A DNA stretch of 64,000 nucleotides from Bradyrhizobium sp. AUGA SZCCT0176. Lineage in GTDB: Bacteria; Pseudomonadota; Alphaproteobacteria; Rhizobiales; Xanthobacteraceae. The position numbers were made by a program, and so were the translations under genes. The stretch spans positions 124,001 to 188,000 of the forward strand of contig NZ_JAFCMB010000007.1 of the NCBI RefSeq assembly GCF_018130145.1, written 5' to 3'. Under the pieces are notes generated by a model. The model was not told the DNA's origin. It ran no database searches and was given only the letters and a program-made list of their open reading frames with translations. Shown here in pieces: positions 41,591 through 50,293 of this stretch; the first letter of the stretch is position 1, and each line of letters begins with the position of its first letter.

Positions 41591-42751
41591 ATGACCGCAG
41601 CCCTCCGTTTCGATCCGATCCGCCTGCCGCCCGAATGCGAACAGCTTCGCAAGGAAGTGCGCGCCTTCCTCGCCGAAGAAATCGCCGCCGGCACCTTCGA
41701 TCCGCACCAGCCCAACCGCGAAGACACCGACGCACCGGAATTCTCCCGCCGGGTCGGCGCCAAGGGCTGGCTCGGCATGACCTGGCCGAAGAAGTATGGC
41801 GGCCATGAGCGCTCGTTCCTCGAGCGTTATGTGGTCACCGAAGAGATGCGCGTCGCCAACGCGCCGACGCGGCGCTTCTTCGTCGCCGATCGCCAGAGCG
41901 GCCCGGTGCTGCTGAAATACGCGCCCGAGAACATCAAGATGGATATCCTGCCGCGCATCTGCCGCGGCGAGGTCTGCTTTGCGATCGGCATGAGCGAGCC
42001 GAACTCCGGCTCCGATTTGTTCGCGGCCAAGACCCGCGCCACCAAGACCGACGGCGGCTACCTGATCAACGGCACCAAGATCTGGACCTCGTCGGCCCAT
42101 ATCGCCGACTACATGATCGCGATCTTCCGGACGTCACCGCCCACGAAAGAGAACCGCCGCCACGGCCTGACCCAGTTTCTCGTCAAGATGAAGCAGCCGG
42201 GCATCGAGGTGAACCCGATCCAGCAGATCACCGGCCAGTACGAGTTCAACGAAGTTGTTTTCACCGACTTCTTCGTTCCCGAAGATCACGTGCTCGGCGA
42301 AGTCGACGGCGCCTGGAAGCAGGCGACCTCGGAGCTCGCCTATGAACGCTCGGGCCCCGAACGTTTTCTCGAGACCTATTACGTGCTGACCGAACTGGTC
42401 CGCGCCGTCGGCAAGAACCCGGACACCCGGAGCGCCGAGGGCATCGGCCGCCTGGTCGCGCAGTTGCACACGATGCGGCGCATGTCGGTGTCGGTGGCGG
42501 GCATGCTGCAGGCCGGCAAGGAGCCGGTGGTGGAAGCTTCCATCGTCAAGGATATCGGCACGGTGTGGGAGCAGGCGCTGCCGCACCGGGTGCGCGACCT
42601 TGCGGCGTTCGTCGAGGAAACCGCAACCAACCGCGAGACGCTGGAAAACCAGCTTTCATTTGCGATCAAGACCGCACCAAAACTGACGATCCAGGGCGGC
42701 ACCACCGAAGTGCTGCGCGGCATCATCGCCCGTGGGCTGGGTTTGCGTTAA
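41591..42751 (+). CDS. acyl-CoA dehydrogenase
   Basis: A 386-residue acyl-CoA dehydrogenase with the full set of landmarks: CFAIGMSEPNSGSDL in the FAD/substrate region, GYLINGTKIWTSSAHIADYM, and the C-terminal QGGTTEVLRGIIARGLGL. It should oxidise an acyl-CoA to an enoyl-CoA and pass electrons to ETF. A Glu catalytic base fits the late helical domain, but its exact position is not certain from reading alone. It is in an operon between the smaller dehydrogenase-like gene and an enoyl-CoA hydratase gene. Confidence 0.93.
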   Translation: MTAALRFDPIRLPPECEQLRKEVRAFLAEEIAAGTFDPHQPNREDTDAPEFSRRVGAKGWLGMTWPKKYGGHERSFLERYVVTEEMRVANAPTRRFFVADRQSGPVLLKYAPENIKMDILPRICRGEVCFAIGMSEPNSGSDLFAAKTRATKTDGGYLINGTKIWTSSAHIADYMIAIFRTSPPTKENRRHGLTQFLVKMKQPGIEVNPIQQITGQYEFNEVVFTDFFVPEDHVLGEVDGAWKQATSELAYERSGPERFLETYYVLTELVRAVGKNPDTRSAEGIGRLVAQLHTMRRMSVSVAGMLQAGKEPVVEASIVKDIGTVWEQALPHRVRDLAAFVEETATNRETLENQLSFAIKTAPKLTIQGGTTEVLRGIIARGLGLR

Positions 42752-42768
42752 TTCAACGAGGAAACAAA

Positions 42769-43587
42769 ATGACAAAATACACTGATATCGGCGTCGAGAA
42801 GCACGGCCATGTCGGCCTGATCGAAATCCAGCGGCCGCCGCTGAACTTCTTCGACATTTCGCTGATCAACCAGATCGCGGATGCGCTCGAGGAATTCGAC
42901 CAGGATATCGAAATCCGCGCGTCGGTTCTCGCGGCCCAGGGCAAGGCGTTCTGCGCCGGCGCCAATTTCAGCGATCCAAAGCGGCAGGAGCAGGAAGCCG
43001 CCGAGGCGGCAGCAGCCAAAAAGGGCGATCCCGCCGACAGCCTCGGTTCGATCAACAGTCTTTATCTGCACGCGGTGCGCATCTTCCGCGCCAAGAAGCC
43101 GATCGTGGCAGCCGTGCAGGGCGCGGCCATCGGCGGCGGCCTCGGTCTTGCGGTATCGGCTGATTTCCGCGTCACCTGCCCGGAGGCGCGCTTTGCCGCC
43201 AACTTCACCAAACTCGGTTTTCATCCGGGCTTCGGGCTGACCACGACGCTTCCCGAACTGGTCGGCAAGAACAACGCCGAACTGATCTTCTACACCAGCC
43301 GCCGCGTTACCGGCGAGGAGGCCACCAAAATGGGCCTCGCCAACCTCTGCGTGCCGCAGGATCAGGTGCGCGCCGAAGCCATGAAGCTCGCAGCTGAAAT
43401 CGCCGAATGCTCACCGCTCGGCCTGCTCTCGACCCGTGCCACCATGCGCGCCGGTCTCGCCGACCGCGTGCTGGCCGCGACCAATCACGAACTCGCCGAA
43501 CAGTCCCGCCTGCGTGCCACCGAGGACTTCAAGGAAGGCGTCAAGGCCACGGCTGAGCGAAGGGTCGCGAACTTCAAGGGGCGGTGA
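42769..43587 (+). CDS. enoyl-CoA hydratase/isomerase family protein
   Basis: A 272-residue crotonase-fold protein. The oxyanion-hole segments are GKAFCAGANFS (about 57-67) and AAIGGGLGLAVSADFRV (about 125-141). A ~15-residue Ala/Glu/Lys-rich insert follows the first. A catalytic Glu of the classical hydratase is not clearly present at the second site (FTKLGFHPGFG), so it may be an isomerase or another crotonase. Starts with GAGGAA before the ATG, 17 bases after the acyl-CoA dehydrogenase stop. Together these three genes form a beta-oxidation-like unit. Confidence 0.9.
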   Translation: MTKYTDIGVEKHGHVGLIEIQRPPLNFFDISLINQIADALEEFDQDIEIRASVLAAQGKAFCAGANFSDPKRQEQEAAEAAAAKKGDPADSLGSINSLYLHAVRIFRAKKPIVAAVQGAAIGGGLGLAVSADFRVTCPEARFAANFTKLGFHPGFGLTTTLPELVGKNNAELIFYTSRRVTGEEATKMGLANLCVPQDQVRAEAMKLAAEIAECSPLGLLSTRATMRAGLADRVLAATNHELAEQSRLRATEDFKEGVKATAERRVANFKGR

Positions 43588-43619
43588 GGTCTTGTAGGCG
43601 CGCGCTGCTCTCTCAACAC

Positions 43620-43763
43620 GTCGTCCCGGCCTTGAGCTCAGATGCGCAATTGCGCATCGGGGGACCCATACGCCGTGTCCTCTCGGTGTGGGCACCGGCG
43701 TTAGATGTCTTTCCAAGACAATCAAGGCCGCGGAGTATGGGTCCCGGCGTTCGCCGGGACGAC
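43620..43763. repeat. dispersed repeat family A, copy 3
   Basis: Starts with GTCGTCCCGGCC, contains the palindrome GATGCGCAATTGCGCATC (43641-43658) followed by GGGGGACCCATACGCCG, and ends with GGGTCCCGGCGTTCGCC and GGGACGAC. It lies between convergent stop codons at 43587 and 43770. Confidence 0.8.
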
Positions 43764-43769
43764 CCGTTC

Positions 43770-45884
43770 TTAGTTCTTGCGCACCACCAGCGCATCCACG
43801 ATCGTCACGCCCTGCCCCTCCGGGTGCACCAGCACCGGATTGATCTCGATCTCCGAAATTTTCTCGGCATATTGCGCGGCCAGCACCGACAGCTCTGAAA
43901 TCAATCGCGACAGCGCGGCGACATCGGCCTTCGCCGCGCCACGAAACCCGTTCAGCAGCGGCGCGGCTTTCAGAGCTCCCAGCATCACCGTCGCCTCTTC
44001 CGCACTCACCGGCGCCGGCCGGTAGATCACGTCGCGAAACAATTCCGTGGTGATGCCGCCGAGGCCGACCATGATGACCGGCCCGAACACCTTGTCCGTC
44101 AGCGTGCCGACGATGATCTCGACGCCCTTTCTGGCCATCGGGCCGACCAGCACGCCCTGGATCGCGGCATCCGGCCGGTGTTTTCGCGCGTTGTCGAGCA
44201 GCATGCCATAGGCCGTAAACGCTTCGCCCTTGGTCGCGATGTTGACGCGGACGCCGCCGACCTCGCTCTTGTGCGGGATGTCGCGCGACTGGATTTTCAT
44301 GACCAGCGGAAAGCCCGCGCGTGCGATCGCGGCATCCAGTTCGCCTCGATCAGTCACCAGCATCTCGTCCGGCAGCGCGATGCCAGCGCCACGCAGCAAC
44401 GACTTGCTGTCGAACTCCGACAGCGCCAGTGATTTCAGATATGCGGAGAGATCGCGCGCGGGCAAAACCGCCACATCCGCCGCTGGCGCCAGTCTGAAAT
44501 TCGCAACTTCAACCAGCCGCCGCATCGCGACGCCGACATGCGTGAGGCCCGAAAACACCACGACGCCGGATTTCGCAAGCTCCGTCCGCGCGAACGTCGA
44601 CGGCAGCGTGTAGGAATAGAACACGATCGGCTTGTTCTGCGCCGCTATCACCGGCTTCAGCTCGGCCTCCTTGAACGCCATCCGCACCTCGCTCGACAGC
44701 GACAGCACCACCAGGATGGCGTCGACCTCGTCGGAGGCGGCGAGCAGATCGATGCTCTTTTGCAATCCGCCGCTGCTGGCGCCTTGCGCGGTGACGTCGA
44801 TCGGATTGCCCGCGGCGCCATAGGACGGCATCCACTTCCTGATTTCGCTTTGGATCGAAGGCGACAGCTCCGGTACCTTCAGCCCCTGCATCGAGACGGT
44901 ATCGGCGCCCCAGATCCCGCCGCCACCGGACACGGTCAGCACCGCGACGCGGTCGCCCTTCGGCAGCGGATTCGTCGTCAGCACAGATGCGATGGTCACC
45001 GCCTCATCGAGATCGTTGGAGACGATAAAGCCATATTTTGCAAATACCGCGTCATAGGCGGCCGACCATCCGGCCATGCTGGCGGTGTGCGAGGCCGCGG
45101 CGCGCTCGCCCGCGCCGGAACGGCCGACTTTTGTGACGATCACAGGCTTTCGCATTTCCGCGGCGCGGCGCGCGGCGGCGAGAAATTTGTCGACGTCGCG
45201 GATGCCTTCGATGAACAGCAGGATCACGTCGGTGGAGGCATCCTGCACCATGTAATCCAAAAATTCGCCGGCGCCGAGATCGCTTTCATTGCCGGCGCTG
45301 ACGCAATAGCTGATCGCAACGCCAAGCGCCTTGGCGCGATGCTTGATGGCAAAGCCGATGCCGCCGGATTGCGCGACAATGGCGATCCGCCTTGTGGTCG
45401 CAACCAGCGGCACATGACCCGGCTTGACGTCGACCGTCGGGCTGAAGGTGGCCGCGACCTTCTGCACTTCGCTCAGGAAACCTTCGGCATTGGGACCTGA
45501 AATCCGCATGCCGGTGCGCTTCGCAATCGCTACGATCTTGTCCTGCATCGCGGCGCTGTCGCCGCCTTCCTCCGCAAAGCCCGAGGAGATGATGACGGCA
45601 TTCTTCACGCCGACCGCGGCACATTCCTCCAGCGCGCCCACCACGGCGCGGGCGGGAATGATGATGATGGCGAGATCGACCGGCGCGCCGACCTCGGCGA
45701 TGGTCTTGTAGCATTTCAGCCCGTCGATATCGGGGTAGTTCGGGTTGATCGGATAGATCCTGCCCGGATATTCGTTCTTGCGCAGCATCGATAGCAGCCG
45801 CCCCGGAATCTTCTCATGATCGCGCGAGGCGCCGATCAGCGCGATGCTGTCGGGCGCGAAGAAACTGTCGAGCGGATGCGGCAT
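43770..45884 (-). CDS. acetate/acyl-CoA ligase (ADP-forming) family, fused alpha-beta subunits
   Basis: A 704-residue protein with the domain order of NDP-forming acyl-CoA synthetases. A CoA-binding domain (about 5-130, FFAPDSIALIGASRD) is followed by the succinyl-CoA-ligase-like domains with the phospho-His segment SHTASMAG (about 267-274). A C-terminal ATP-grasp domain (about 490-704) contains FPLVMKIQSRDIPHKSEVGG and EINPVLVHPEG. It should convert a carboxylic acid to its CoA ester with ATP giving ADP and phosphate. Context with dehydrogenases and hydratases suggests that it activates an unusual acid for beta-oxidation-like degradation. SD GGAG precedes the ATG. Confidence 0.9.
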   Translation of the reverse strand: MPHPLDSFFAPDSIALIGASRDHEKIPGRLLSMLRKNEYPGRIYPINPNYPDIDGLKCYKTIAEVGAPVDLAIIIIPARAVVGALEECAAVGVKNAVIISSGFAEEGGDSAAMQDKIVAIAKRTGMRISGPNAEGFLSEVQKVAATFSPTVDVKPGHVPLVATTRRIAIVAQSGGIGFAIKHRAKALGVAISYCVSAGNESDLGAGEFLDYMVQDASTDVILLFIEGIRDVDKFLAAARRAAEMRKPVIVTKVGRSGAGERAAASHTASMAGWSAAYDAVFAKYGFIVSNDLDEAVTIASVLTTNPLPKGDRVAVLTVSGGGGIWGADTVSMQGLKVPELSPSIQSEIRKWMPSYGAAGNPIDVTAQGASSGGLQKSIDLLAASDEVDAILVVLSLSSEVRMAFKEAELKPVIAAQNKPIVFYSYTLPSTFARTELAKSGVVVFSGLTHVGVAMRRLVEVANFRLAPAADVAVLPARDLSAYLKSLALSEFDSKSLLRGAGIALPDEMLVTDRGELDAAIARAGFPLVMKIQSRDIPHKSEVGGVRVNIATKGEAFTAYGMLLDNARKHRPDAAIQGVLVGPMARKGVEIIVGTLTDKVFGPVIMVGLGGITTELFRDVIYRPAPVSAEEATVMLGALKAAPLLNGFRGAAKADVAALSRLISELSVLAAQYAEKISEIEINPVLVHPEGQGVTIVDALVVRKN

Positions 45885-45894
45885 GATTTACTCC

Positions 45895-45985
45895 GTCATG
45901 GCCGGGCTTGACCCGGCCATCCACGTCTTTCGTGCTGTCAGACCTTAAAGACGTGGATGCCCGGGACAAGCCCGGGCATGACGAC
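45895..45985. repeat. dispersed repeat family B, copy 1
   Basis: Inverted-repeat element of about 90 bases: GTCATGGCCGGGCTTGACCC, then CCACGTCTTTCGT, a short unrelated centre, AAAGACGTGGATG and GGACAAGCCCGGGCATGAC. It lies in the gap between the VOC-protein gene and the CoA ligase gene. Confidence 0.75.
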
Positions 45986-46003
45986 TTCAAACGGCGGCAA
46001 TCC

Positions 46004-46768
46004 TCACACCGTAAGACTAAACCTCACCCCGCACAGATCAAACCCATCCCCGGTCACCTTGCAGCCCTTCGCCCTGGCTGCATCGCGCACCTTGGCGATA
46101 TCGGCGACCCTGAACGTCAGCCCGCTCATCAGATCGGCAGGCCCGTTGACGAAGCGGAAGCTGGCATTGGGCAGTTTCAGCTCCGGCTCGCCCTTCGCGT
46201 TCTTGCTGACGGCGACGCCGATGATCTTGCCCCAATGCGCGGCCAGCACCTCCGGTTCCGGGCTTTCCATCTCGACCCCGAGCAAGGCCAGCGTCACATC
46301 CTTAGCGATCGACTTTTGCCAGTCGGGACCGGCCGGCGGATAGGGTCCCAGAATGTCGTCGCTGCCTTCGGTGTGGTTGAACTCGATGAAGGCGGCGCGG
46401 CAATCGCGCGGGTGCAGTTGCACGCCGTGGTACGGCGCGTGCGTGATCACGTTTGCGGTGCGCACGCCCATCTCGTTCGCGCGCTTGCCATAGGCATCGG
46501 GATCATCGCAGCAGAAGATCGCCATATAGCCGCCGCGGCCGCCATTCTTGTCGATGAAGCGCCCCGCCGCGGTGCCCGGCTGGAACGGCGCCACCACTTC
46601 CAGCAGGATCGTATCGACCGGCAGCAGCGCATTCTCCAGGCCGTATTTGGCGACATTGCCGTCGCGGAAGCACTCGTTCAGGCCCATGATGGCGGCAATG
46701 TCCGAAATCACGGGCTCCAGATGCGGCGCCACCAGGCAGATCTGCCGCAGCCTCATATAGCCGGCCAT
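46004..46768 (-). CDS. VOC (glyoxalase/bleomycin resistance/dioxygenase) superfamily protein
   Basis: A 254-residue protein made of two vicinal-oxygen-chelate half-modules (about 5-120 and 150-250), matching the beta-alpha-beta-beta-beta pattern. HAPYHGVQLHPRD and AFIEFNHTEG in the middle may supply metal ligands. The function in the locus is unknown; an epimerase or glyoxalase-like step on a CoA thioester or a dioxygenase is possible. It is 12 bases downstream of the enoyl-CoA hydratase gene and probably co-transcribed. Confidence 0.72.
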   Translation of the reverse strand: MAGYMRLRQICLVAPHLEPVISDIAAIMGLNECFRDGNVAKYGLENALLPVDTILLEVVAPFQPGTAAGRFIDKNGGRGGYMAIFCCDDPDAYGKRANEMGVRTANVITHAPYHGVQLHPRDCRAAFIEFNHTEGSDDILGPYPPAGPDWQKSIAKDVTLALLGVEMESPEPEVLAAHWGKIIGVAVSKNAKGEPELKLPNASFRFVNGPADLMSGLTFRVADIAKVRDAARAKGCKVTGDGFDLCGVRFSLTV

Positions 46769-46780
46769 ATCGCGACCCTC

Positions 46781-47575
46781 TCAGTGATTCTGGAATACGG
46801 GCTTGCGCTTCTCGACGAACGCCTTCGCCGCTTCCTTATGATCGAGGGTCTCGCCCGAACGCGAATGGTGGATCGCCTCGGCATCAAAGCATTCTTCCAG
46901 CGACATCGTCTCGGCGTTGTTGATGTTGCGCTTGATGTAGCCGAGCGTGATCGACGGGCCCTGCGCCAGCGACAGCGCCAGATCATGCGCGACCGCCTCG
47001 ACTTCCGCGTCGGGCACCACCTTGGTCACCATGCCGAGATTGTAGGCCTCCTGCGCGCTGAGCACCGGCGAGGTCAGGTACAATTCGCGCGCCTTGGCGC
47101 TCCCAAGCATTTGGGTGAGAAAATACGTGCCGCCGTAGTCACCGGACAGTCCGACTTTTGCAAACGCCGTCGTGATCTTGCAAGACGCGCTGGCAACACG
47201 GAGATCGCAGGCAAGCGCGATCGAGAGCCCGGCGCCGGCGGCGGCGCCATCGACCTGCGCCACCACGGGCTTTTGCATCTGGTGCAGGATGCGTGAGACT
47301 TCCATGCCGCGGCGGAGATTGACCATCTTGGCTTCGAACGACAGCGGCGCCCGGCCCTCCGCCATCGATTTGACGTCGCCGCCGACGCAGAACGTGCCGC
47401 CGGCGCCCTTCAGCAGCACCGCGCGCACCTCGTGATCCTCGGCCGCGCGCCGCGCCGCCTCGACGAGACCACGCGTCATGTCGGGATTGAGCGCATTGCG
47501 CCGGTCGGGACGGTTCATGATGATGGTGAGCAAGCCCTGGTCGAGCTGCTGGAGGACCATTTCGTTCTGGCTCAT
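46781..47575 (-). CDS. enoyl-CoA hydratase/isomerase family protein
   Basis: A 264-residue crotonase-fold protein. Oxyanion segments are GGTFCVGGDVKSMAEG (about 59-74) and DGAAAGAGLSIALACDLRV (about 108-126), with an Asp-containing KVGLSGDYGG segment at the second catalytic site as in PaaG-type isomerases. It ends with YIKRNINNAETMSLEECFDAEA and a normal C-terminal helix. In context it should act on an enoyl-CoA from the locus. A LivK-like gene is upstream, separated by a repeat. Confidence 0.9.
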   Translation of the reverse strand: MSQNEMVLQQLDQGLLTIIMNRPDRRNALNPDMTRGLVEAARRAAEDHEVRAVLLKGAGGTFCVGGDVKSMAEGRAPLSFEAKMVNLRRGMEVSRILHQMQKPVVAQVDGAAAGAGLSIALACDLRVASASCKITTAFAKVGLSGDYGGTYFLTQMLGSAKARELYLTSPVLSAQEAYNLGMVTKVVPDAEVEAVAHDLALSLAQGPSITLGYIKRNINNAETMSLEECFDAEAIHHSRSGETLDHKEAAKAFVEKRKPVFQNH

Positions 47576-47614
47576 GTGCGGGTTCTTTCGTGGTTATTGG
47601 TTGGCTCTCTCGAC

Positions 47615-47724
47615 GTCATTGCGAGCGTAGCGAAGCAATCCATGTCTCGGCATAACGGATAGATGGATTGCTTCGTCGCTTACGCTCCCTTGCACAAACG
47701 CTTCGCGTTTGTTGCAGGCAATGA
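47615..47724. repeat. dispersed repeat family C
   Basis: Inverted-repeat element of about 110 bases. The left arm is GTCATTGCGAGCGTAGCGAA with GCAATCCAT. The right arm is ATGGATTGCTTCGTCGCTTA with CGCTCCCTTGCA. It sits between the LivK-like gene and the enoyl-CoA hydratase gene. Only one copy is in the window. Confidence 0.65.
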
Positions 47725-47729
47725 GGGGG

Positions 47730-48935
47730 CTACTTTTTGACAAGCGGGCAGCGCGACAATTCCAGCGACTGGAACGCCTCATTGCCGGGAATGGTCGCCA
47801 GCAGCTTGTAGTCGTCCCAGCGGCCTTTCGATTCCGACGGCTTCTTGACCTCGAACAGATACATGTCGTGCACCATGCGGCCGTCTTCACGGATCTTGCC
47901 GTTCTTGGCGAACATGTCGTTGATCGGCGTCTCCTTCATGACTTTCATGACGGCCGCCGAATCGGTGGTACCTGCGGCCTTCACCGCCTTGAGGTAATGC
48001 GTGACGGAGGAGTAGACGCCGGCCTGCGCCGACGTCGGCACGCGCTTGATGCGGTCCATGAAACGTTTTGAGAACGCGCGGGTATCGTCGTTGAGATCCC
48101 AGTAAAAGGCTTCGGCAAGCAGCAGGCCCTGTGCGGTCTCGAGCCCGATGCTGTCGATATCGGTGACAAAGGCGAGCAGCGGCGCGACCTTCTGGCCGCT
48201 CTTCATCAATCCGAACTCGGATGCCTGCTTGATGGCGTTGATGGTGTCGCCGCCGGCATTGGCGAGGCCAATCACCTTGGCCTTGGAAGACTGCGCCTGC
48301 AGCAGGAACGAGGAGAAGTCGGACGTGTTGAGCGGATGGCGCACGCTGCCAACGACCTTGCCGCCGGACTTCGTCACGACATTGGCGGTGTCCTTTTCCA
48401 GATCATGTCCGAAGGCGTAGTCAGCCGTCAGGAAATACCAGCTGTCGAGGCCCTGCTTGACGGAGGCCAAACCGGTCACATTGGCCTGGCCGAACGTATC
48501 GAACACGTAGTGGACGGTCAGGGGACCGCAGGCTTCGTTGGTGAGCCGGATCGAGCCGGGGCCGTTGAAGATCACGATCTTGTTGCGCGTCTTGGCGATC
48601 TCGCCGGCGGCCAGCGCGGTTGCGGACGCCGCGACGTCGAACAGCATTTCGACGCCCTGATTGTCGAACATGTCACGGGCGATGTTGGCGGAAAGGTCGG
48701 CCTTGTTCTGGTGGTCGGCCGCGATGATCTCGATCTTGCGGCCGAGCACCTCGCCGCCGAAATCCTCCACCGCCAGCTTCGCCGCATATTCGCTGCCGGG
48801 CCCGGTGATGTCGGCGTATAGGCTCGACATGTCGAGGATGCCGCCAAGCTTGAGCGGCGGCTTGGCTTGCGCCAGCGCAGCCGTGCTCGACATCGCCAGA
48901 ACAGCGGCGAAAATGCCCGTGACAACCCGCTTCAT
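47730..48935 (-). CDS. branched-chain amino-acid-type ABC substrate-binding protein (LivK-like), orphan
   Basis: A 401-residue periplasmic binding protein of the Peripla_BP_6 family. A signal peptide covers 1-23 (cleavage near ALA-QA). The body opens with LKLGGILDMSSLYADITGPG and ends in a short Cys-containing tail. Rhizobial proteins of this kind often bind aromatic or other carboxylates rather than amino acids. No membrane or ATPase genes of the transporter are present, so the partner must be elsewhere. SD GGGAGG is near the ATG. It probably supplies the substrate for the CoA-thioester locus. Confidence 0.9.
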   Translation of the reverse strand: MKRVVTGIFAAVLAMSSTAALAQAKPPLKLGGILDMSSLYADITGPGSEYAAKLAVEDFGGEVLGRKIEIIAADHQNKADLSANIARDMFDNQGVEMLFDVAASATALAAGEIAKTRNKIVIFNGPGSIRLTNEACGPLTVHYVFDTFGQANVTGLASVKQGLDSWYFLTADYAFGHDLEKDTANVVTKSGGKVVGSVRHPLNTSDFSSFLLQAQSSKAKVIGLANAGGDTINAIKQASEFGLMKSGQKVAPLLAFVTDIDSIGLETAQGLLLAEAFYWDLNDDTRAFSKRFMDRIKRVPTSAQAGVYSSVTHYLKAVKAAGTTDSAAVMKVMKETPINDMFAKNGKIREDGRMVHDMYLFEVKKPSESKGRWDDYKLLATIPGNEAFQSLELSRCPLVKK

Positions 48936-49090
48936 GAAGGCCTCCCTTTTTTTGCGTGCCGCATTACCTGCGGCTTTGAAATTTACTCGGCGCGATCATG
49001 CCGCATGGCACCCATAGCGGCAAGGCGCGTGCGAAGCGTGTCTCGCATGCGTTTTTCCGTTAAGCGGAATGGAGATGATGGGAGAAGCTC

Positions 49091-49184
49091 GTCATGGCCG
49101 GGCTTGTCCCGGCCATCCACGTCTTCTTTCGCGTTCAACTAAAGCAAAGACGTGGATGCCCGGCACAAGGCCGGGCATGACGAC
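49091..49184. repeat. dispersed repeat family B, copy 2
   Basis: Same layout as the copy at 45895-45985: GTCATGGCCGGGCTTGTCCC, CCACGTCTTC, a centre, AAGACGTGGATGCCCGG and CCGGGCATGACGAC. It lies in the 388-base gap before the thermonuclease-like gene (48936-49323), which otherwise holds no recognisable gene. Confidence 0.75.
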
Positions 49185-49323
49185 GCTCGGTACCAACGCG
49201 CGATTTCATGGATCTCTTTTTGAGAGAGACTCTGAGGGGCCTACAAAGCAAGTCTCCAGGAGCGACCACTGGGGCCTCCATGGTTCGAGACGGCGCATGG
49301 GCGCCTCCTCACCATGAGGATTG

Positions 49324-50160
49324 ATGATGCGGTATGATGCTATCACACAAGGAGCCGACACCAACGGTATGAGACGCGTGGACCAAAACCGTCACAGTTC
49401 GCACATCGCGGTCATGCTGATATGTGGCTTGGCCGTCATGGCCACCACTCCCGCCAACGCCGCCGGCTGCATCTTCGAACCGCAAGGCGAAGGCCGCGTC
49501 GCCGCCGTGATCGACGCGCGCAGCTTTCGCCTCGATGACGGCCGCGAAGTCCGCCTCGCCGGCATCGTGCCGTCAGTCACGGACAAGGCGAACGGCGCGG
49601 CAGCCCTGGCATCGATCGTCACCGGGCGCGACGTGACGCTGCGCGGCGACGACGACGCGCCGGACCGTTATGGCCGCCAGTCCGCCTTCGTGTTCCTGCC
49701 GGGTTCCGAGACGCCGGTACAAAGCGAGCTGCTGCGTCGTGGCGAGGCGCTGGTTTCGACCGAAATGGCCGACAAGGACTGCGCCGCGGAACTTGCGGCC
49801 GCCGAGGCCGACGCGCGGCGGGCCAAAAGGGGAACCTGGGCCGACCCGGCGGCCATAAAAAACGCGGAAAGTCCCGGCGATATTTTGGCCGGGATTGGGC
49901 GCTTTTCGGTGGTCGAGGGCAAGGTTTTGTCCGTGCGGCAGGCAGGGGCAACGACCTATCTGAATTTTGGCCGGAACTGGACACGGGACTTTGCTGTGAC
50001 TATTTCAAGGCGCATGATGCCTGCGTTCGAGGCGGCCGGGCTGTCGCCTAAGTCCTTCGAAAATCGACGGATTCGTGTCCGCGGCTATGTCGAGGCGCGG
50101 GGTGGGCCACGGATCGACTTGCTGCGGGTGGGGCAAATTGAAGTGCTGGGTGGGAACTGA
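49324..50160 (+). CDS. exported thermonuclease (staphylococcal nuclease-like) family protein
   Basis: A 278-residue protein. A hydrophobic signal sits at about 29-47 after a long N-terminal extension, with cleavage near NAA-GC. The Tudor/SNase-like domain (about 55-160) contains DARSFRLDDGREVRLAGI and DRYGRQSAFVFL, then a long C-terminal part. The catalytic Arg/Glu set of true nucleases is not all clear, so enzyme activity is uncertain. Start choice among TTG 49321, ATG 49324, ATG 49327 and ATG 49369 is open; a start near residue 17 would give a more normal signal peptide. GAGGA lies just before 49321. Confidence 0.72.
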   Translation: MMRYDAITQGADTNGMRRVDQNRHSSHIAVMLICGLAVMATTPANAAGCIFEPQGEGRVAAVIDARSFRLDDGREVRLAGIVPSVTDKANGAAALASIVTGRDVTLRGDDDAPDRYGRQSAFVFLPGSETPVQSELLRRGEALVSTEMADKDCAAELAAAEADARRAKRGTWADPAAIKNAESPGDILAGIGRFSVVEGKVLSVRQAGATTYLNFGRNWTRDFAVTISRRMMPAFEAAGLSPKSFENRRIRVRGYVEARGGPRIDLLRVGQIEVLGGN

Positions 50161-50211
50161 AGCGTTTTCGAGCGAAGTGGGTACCGGTTCGCGTGAAGAA
50201 AACGCGTCAAA
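50161..50211 (+). repeat. dispersed repeat family D, copy 2
   Basis: Plus-strand copy that begins right after the stop codon of the thermonuclease-like gene: AGCGTTTTCGAGCGAAGTGG, TACCGGTTCGCGT and GAAGAAAACGCGTCAA. Confidence 0.7.
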
Positions 50212-50293
50212 GAAGGAATTGGGCACGGGCTGCACGAGCTGATTGCATCCAATCGGACCGTGCCCTCGTTTCAGAAGAGAAGAGTGGACTGAC

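Noticed and set aside
45908..47296. A 462-codon plus-strand frame opposite the VOC and enoyl-CoA hydratase genes
   Set aside because: The opposite strand encodes two complete recognised proteins with ribosome binding sites. This frame runs through a repeat element and has the composition of a shadow frame.
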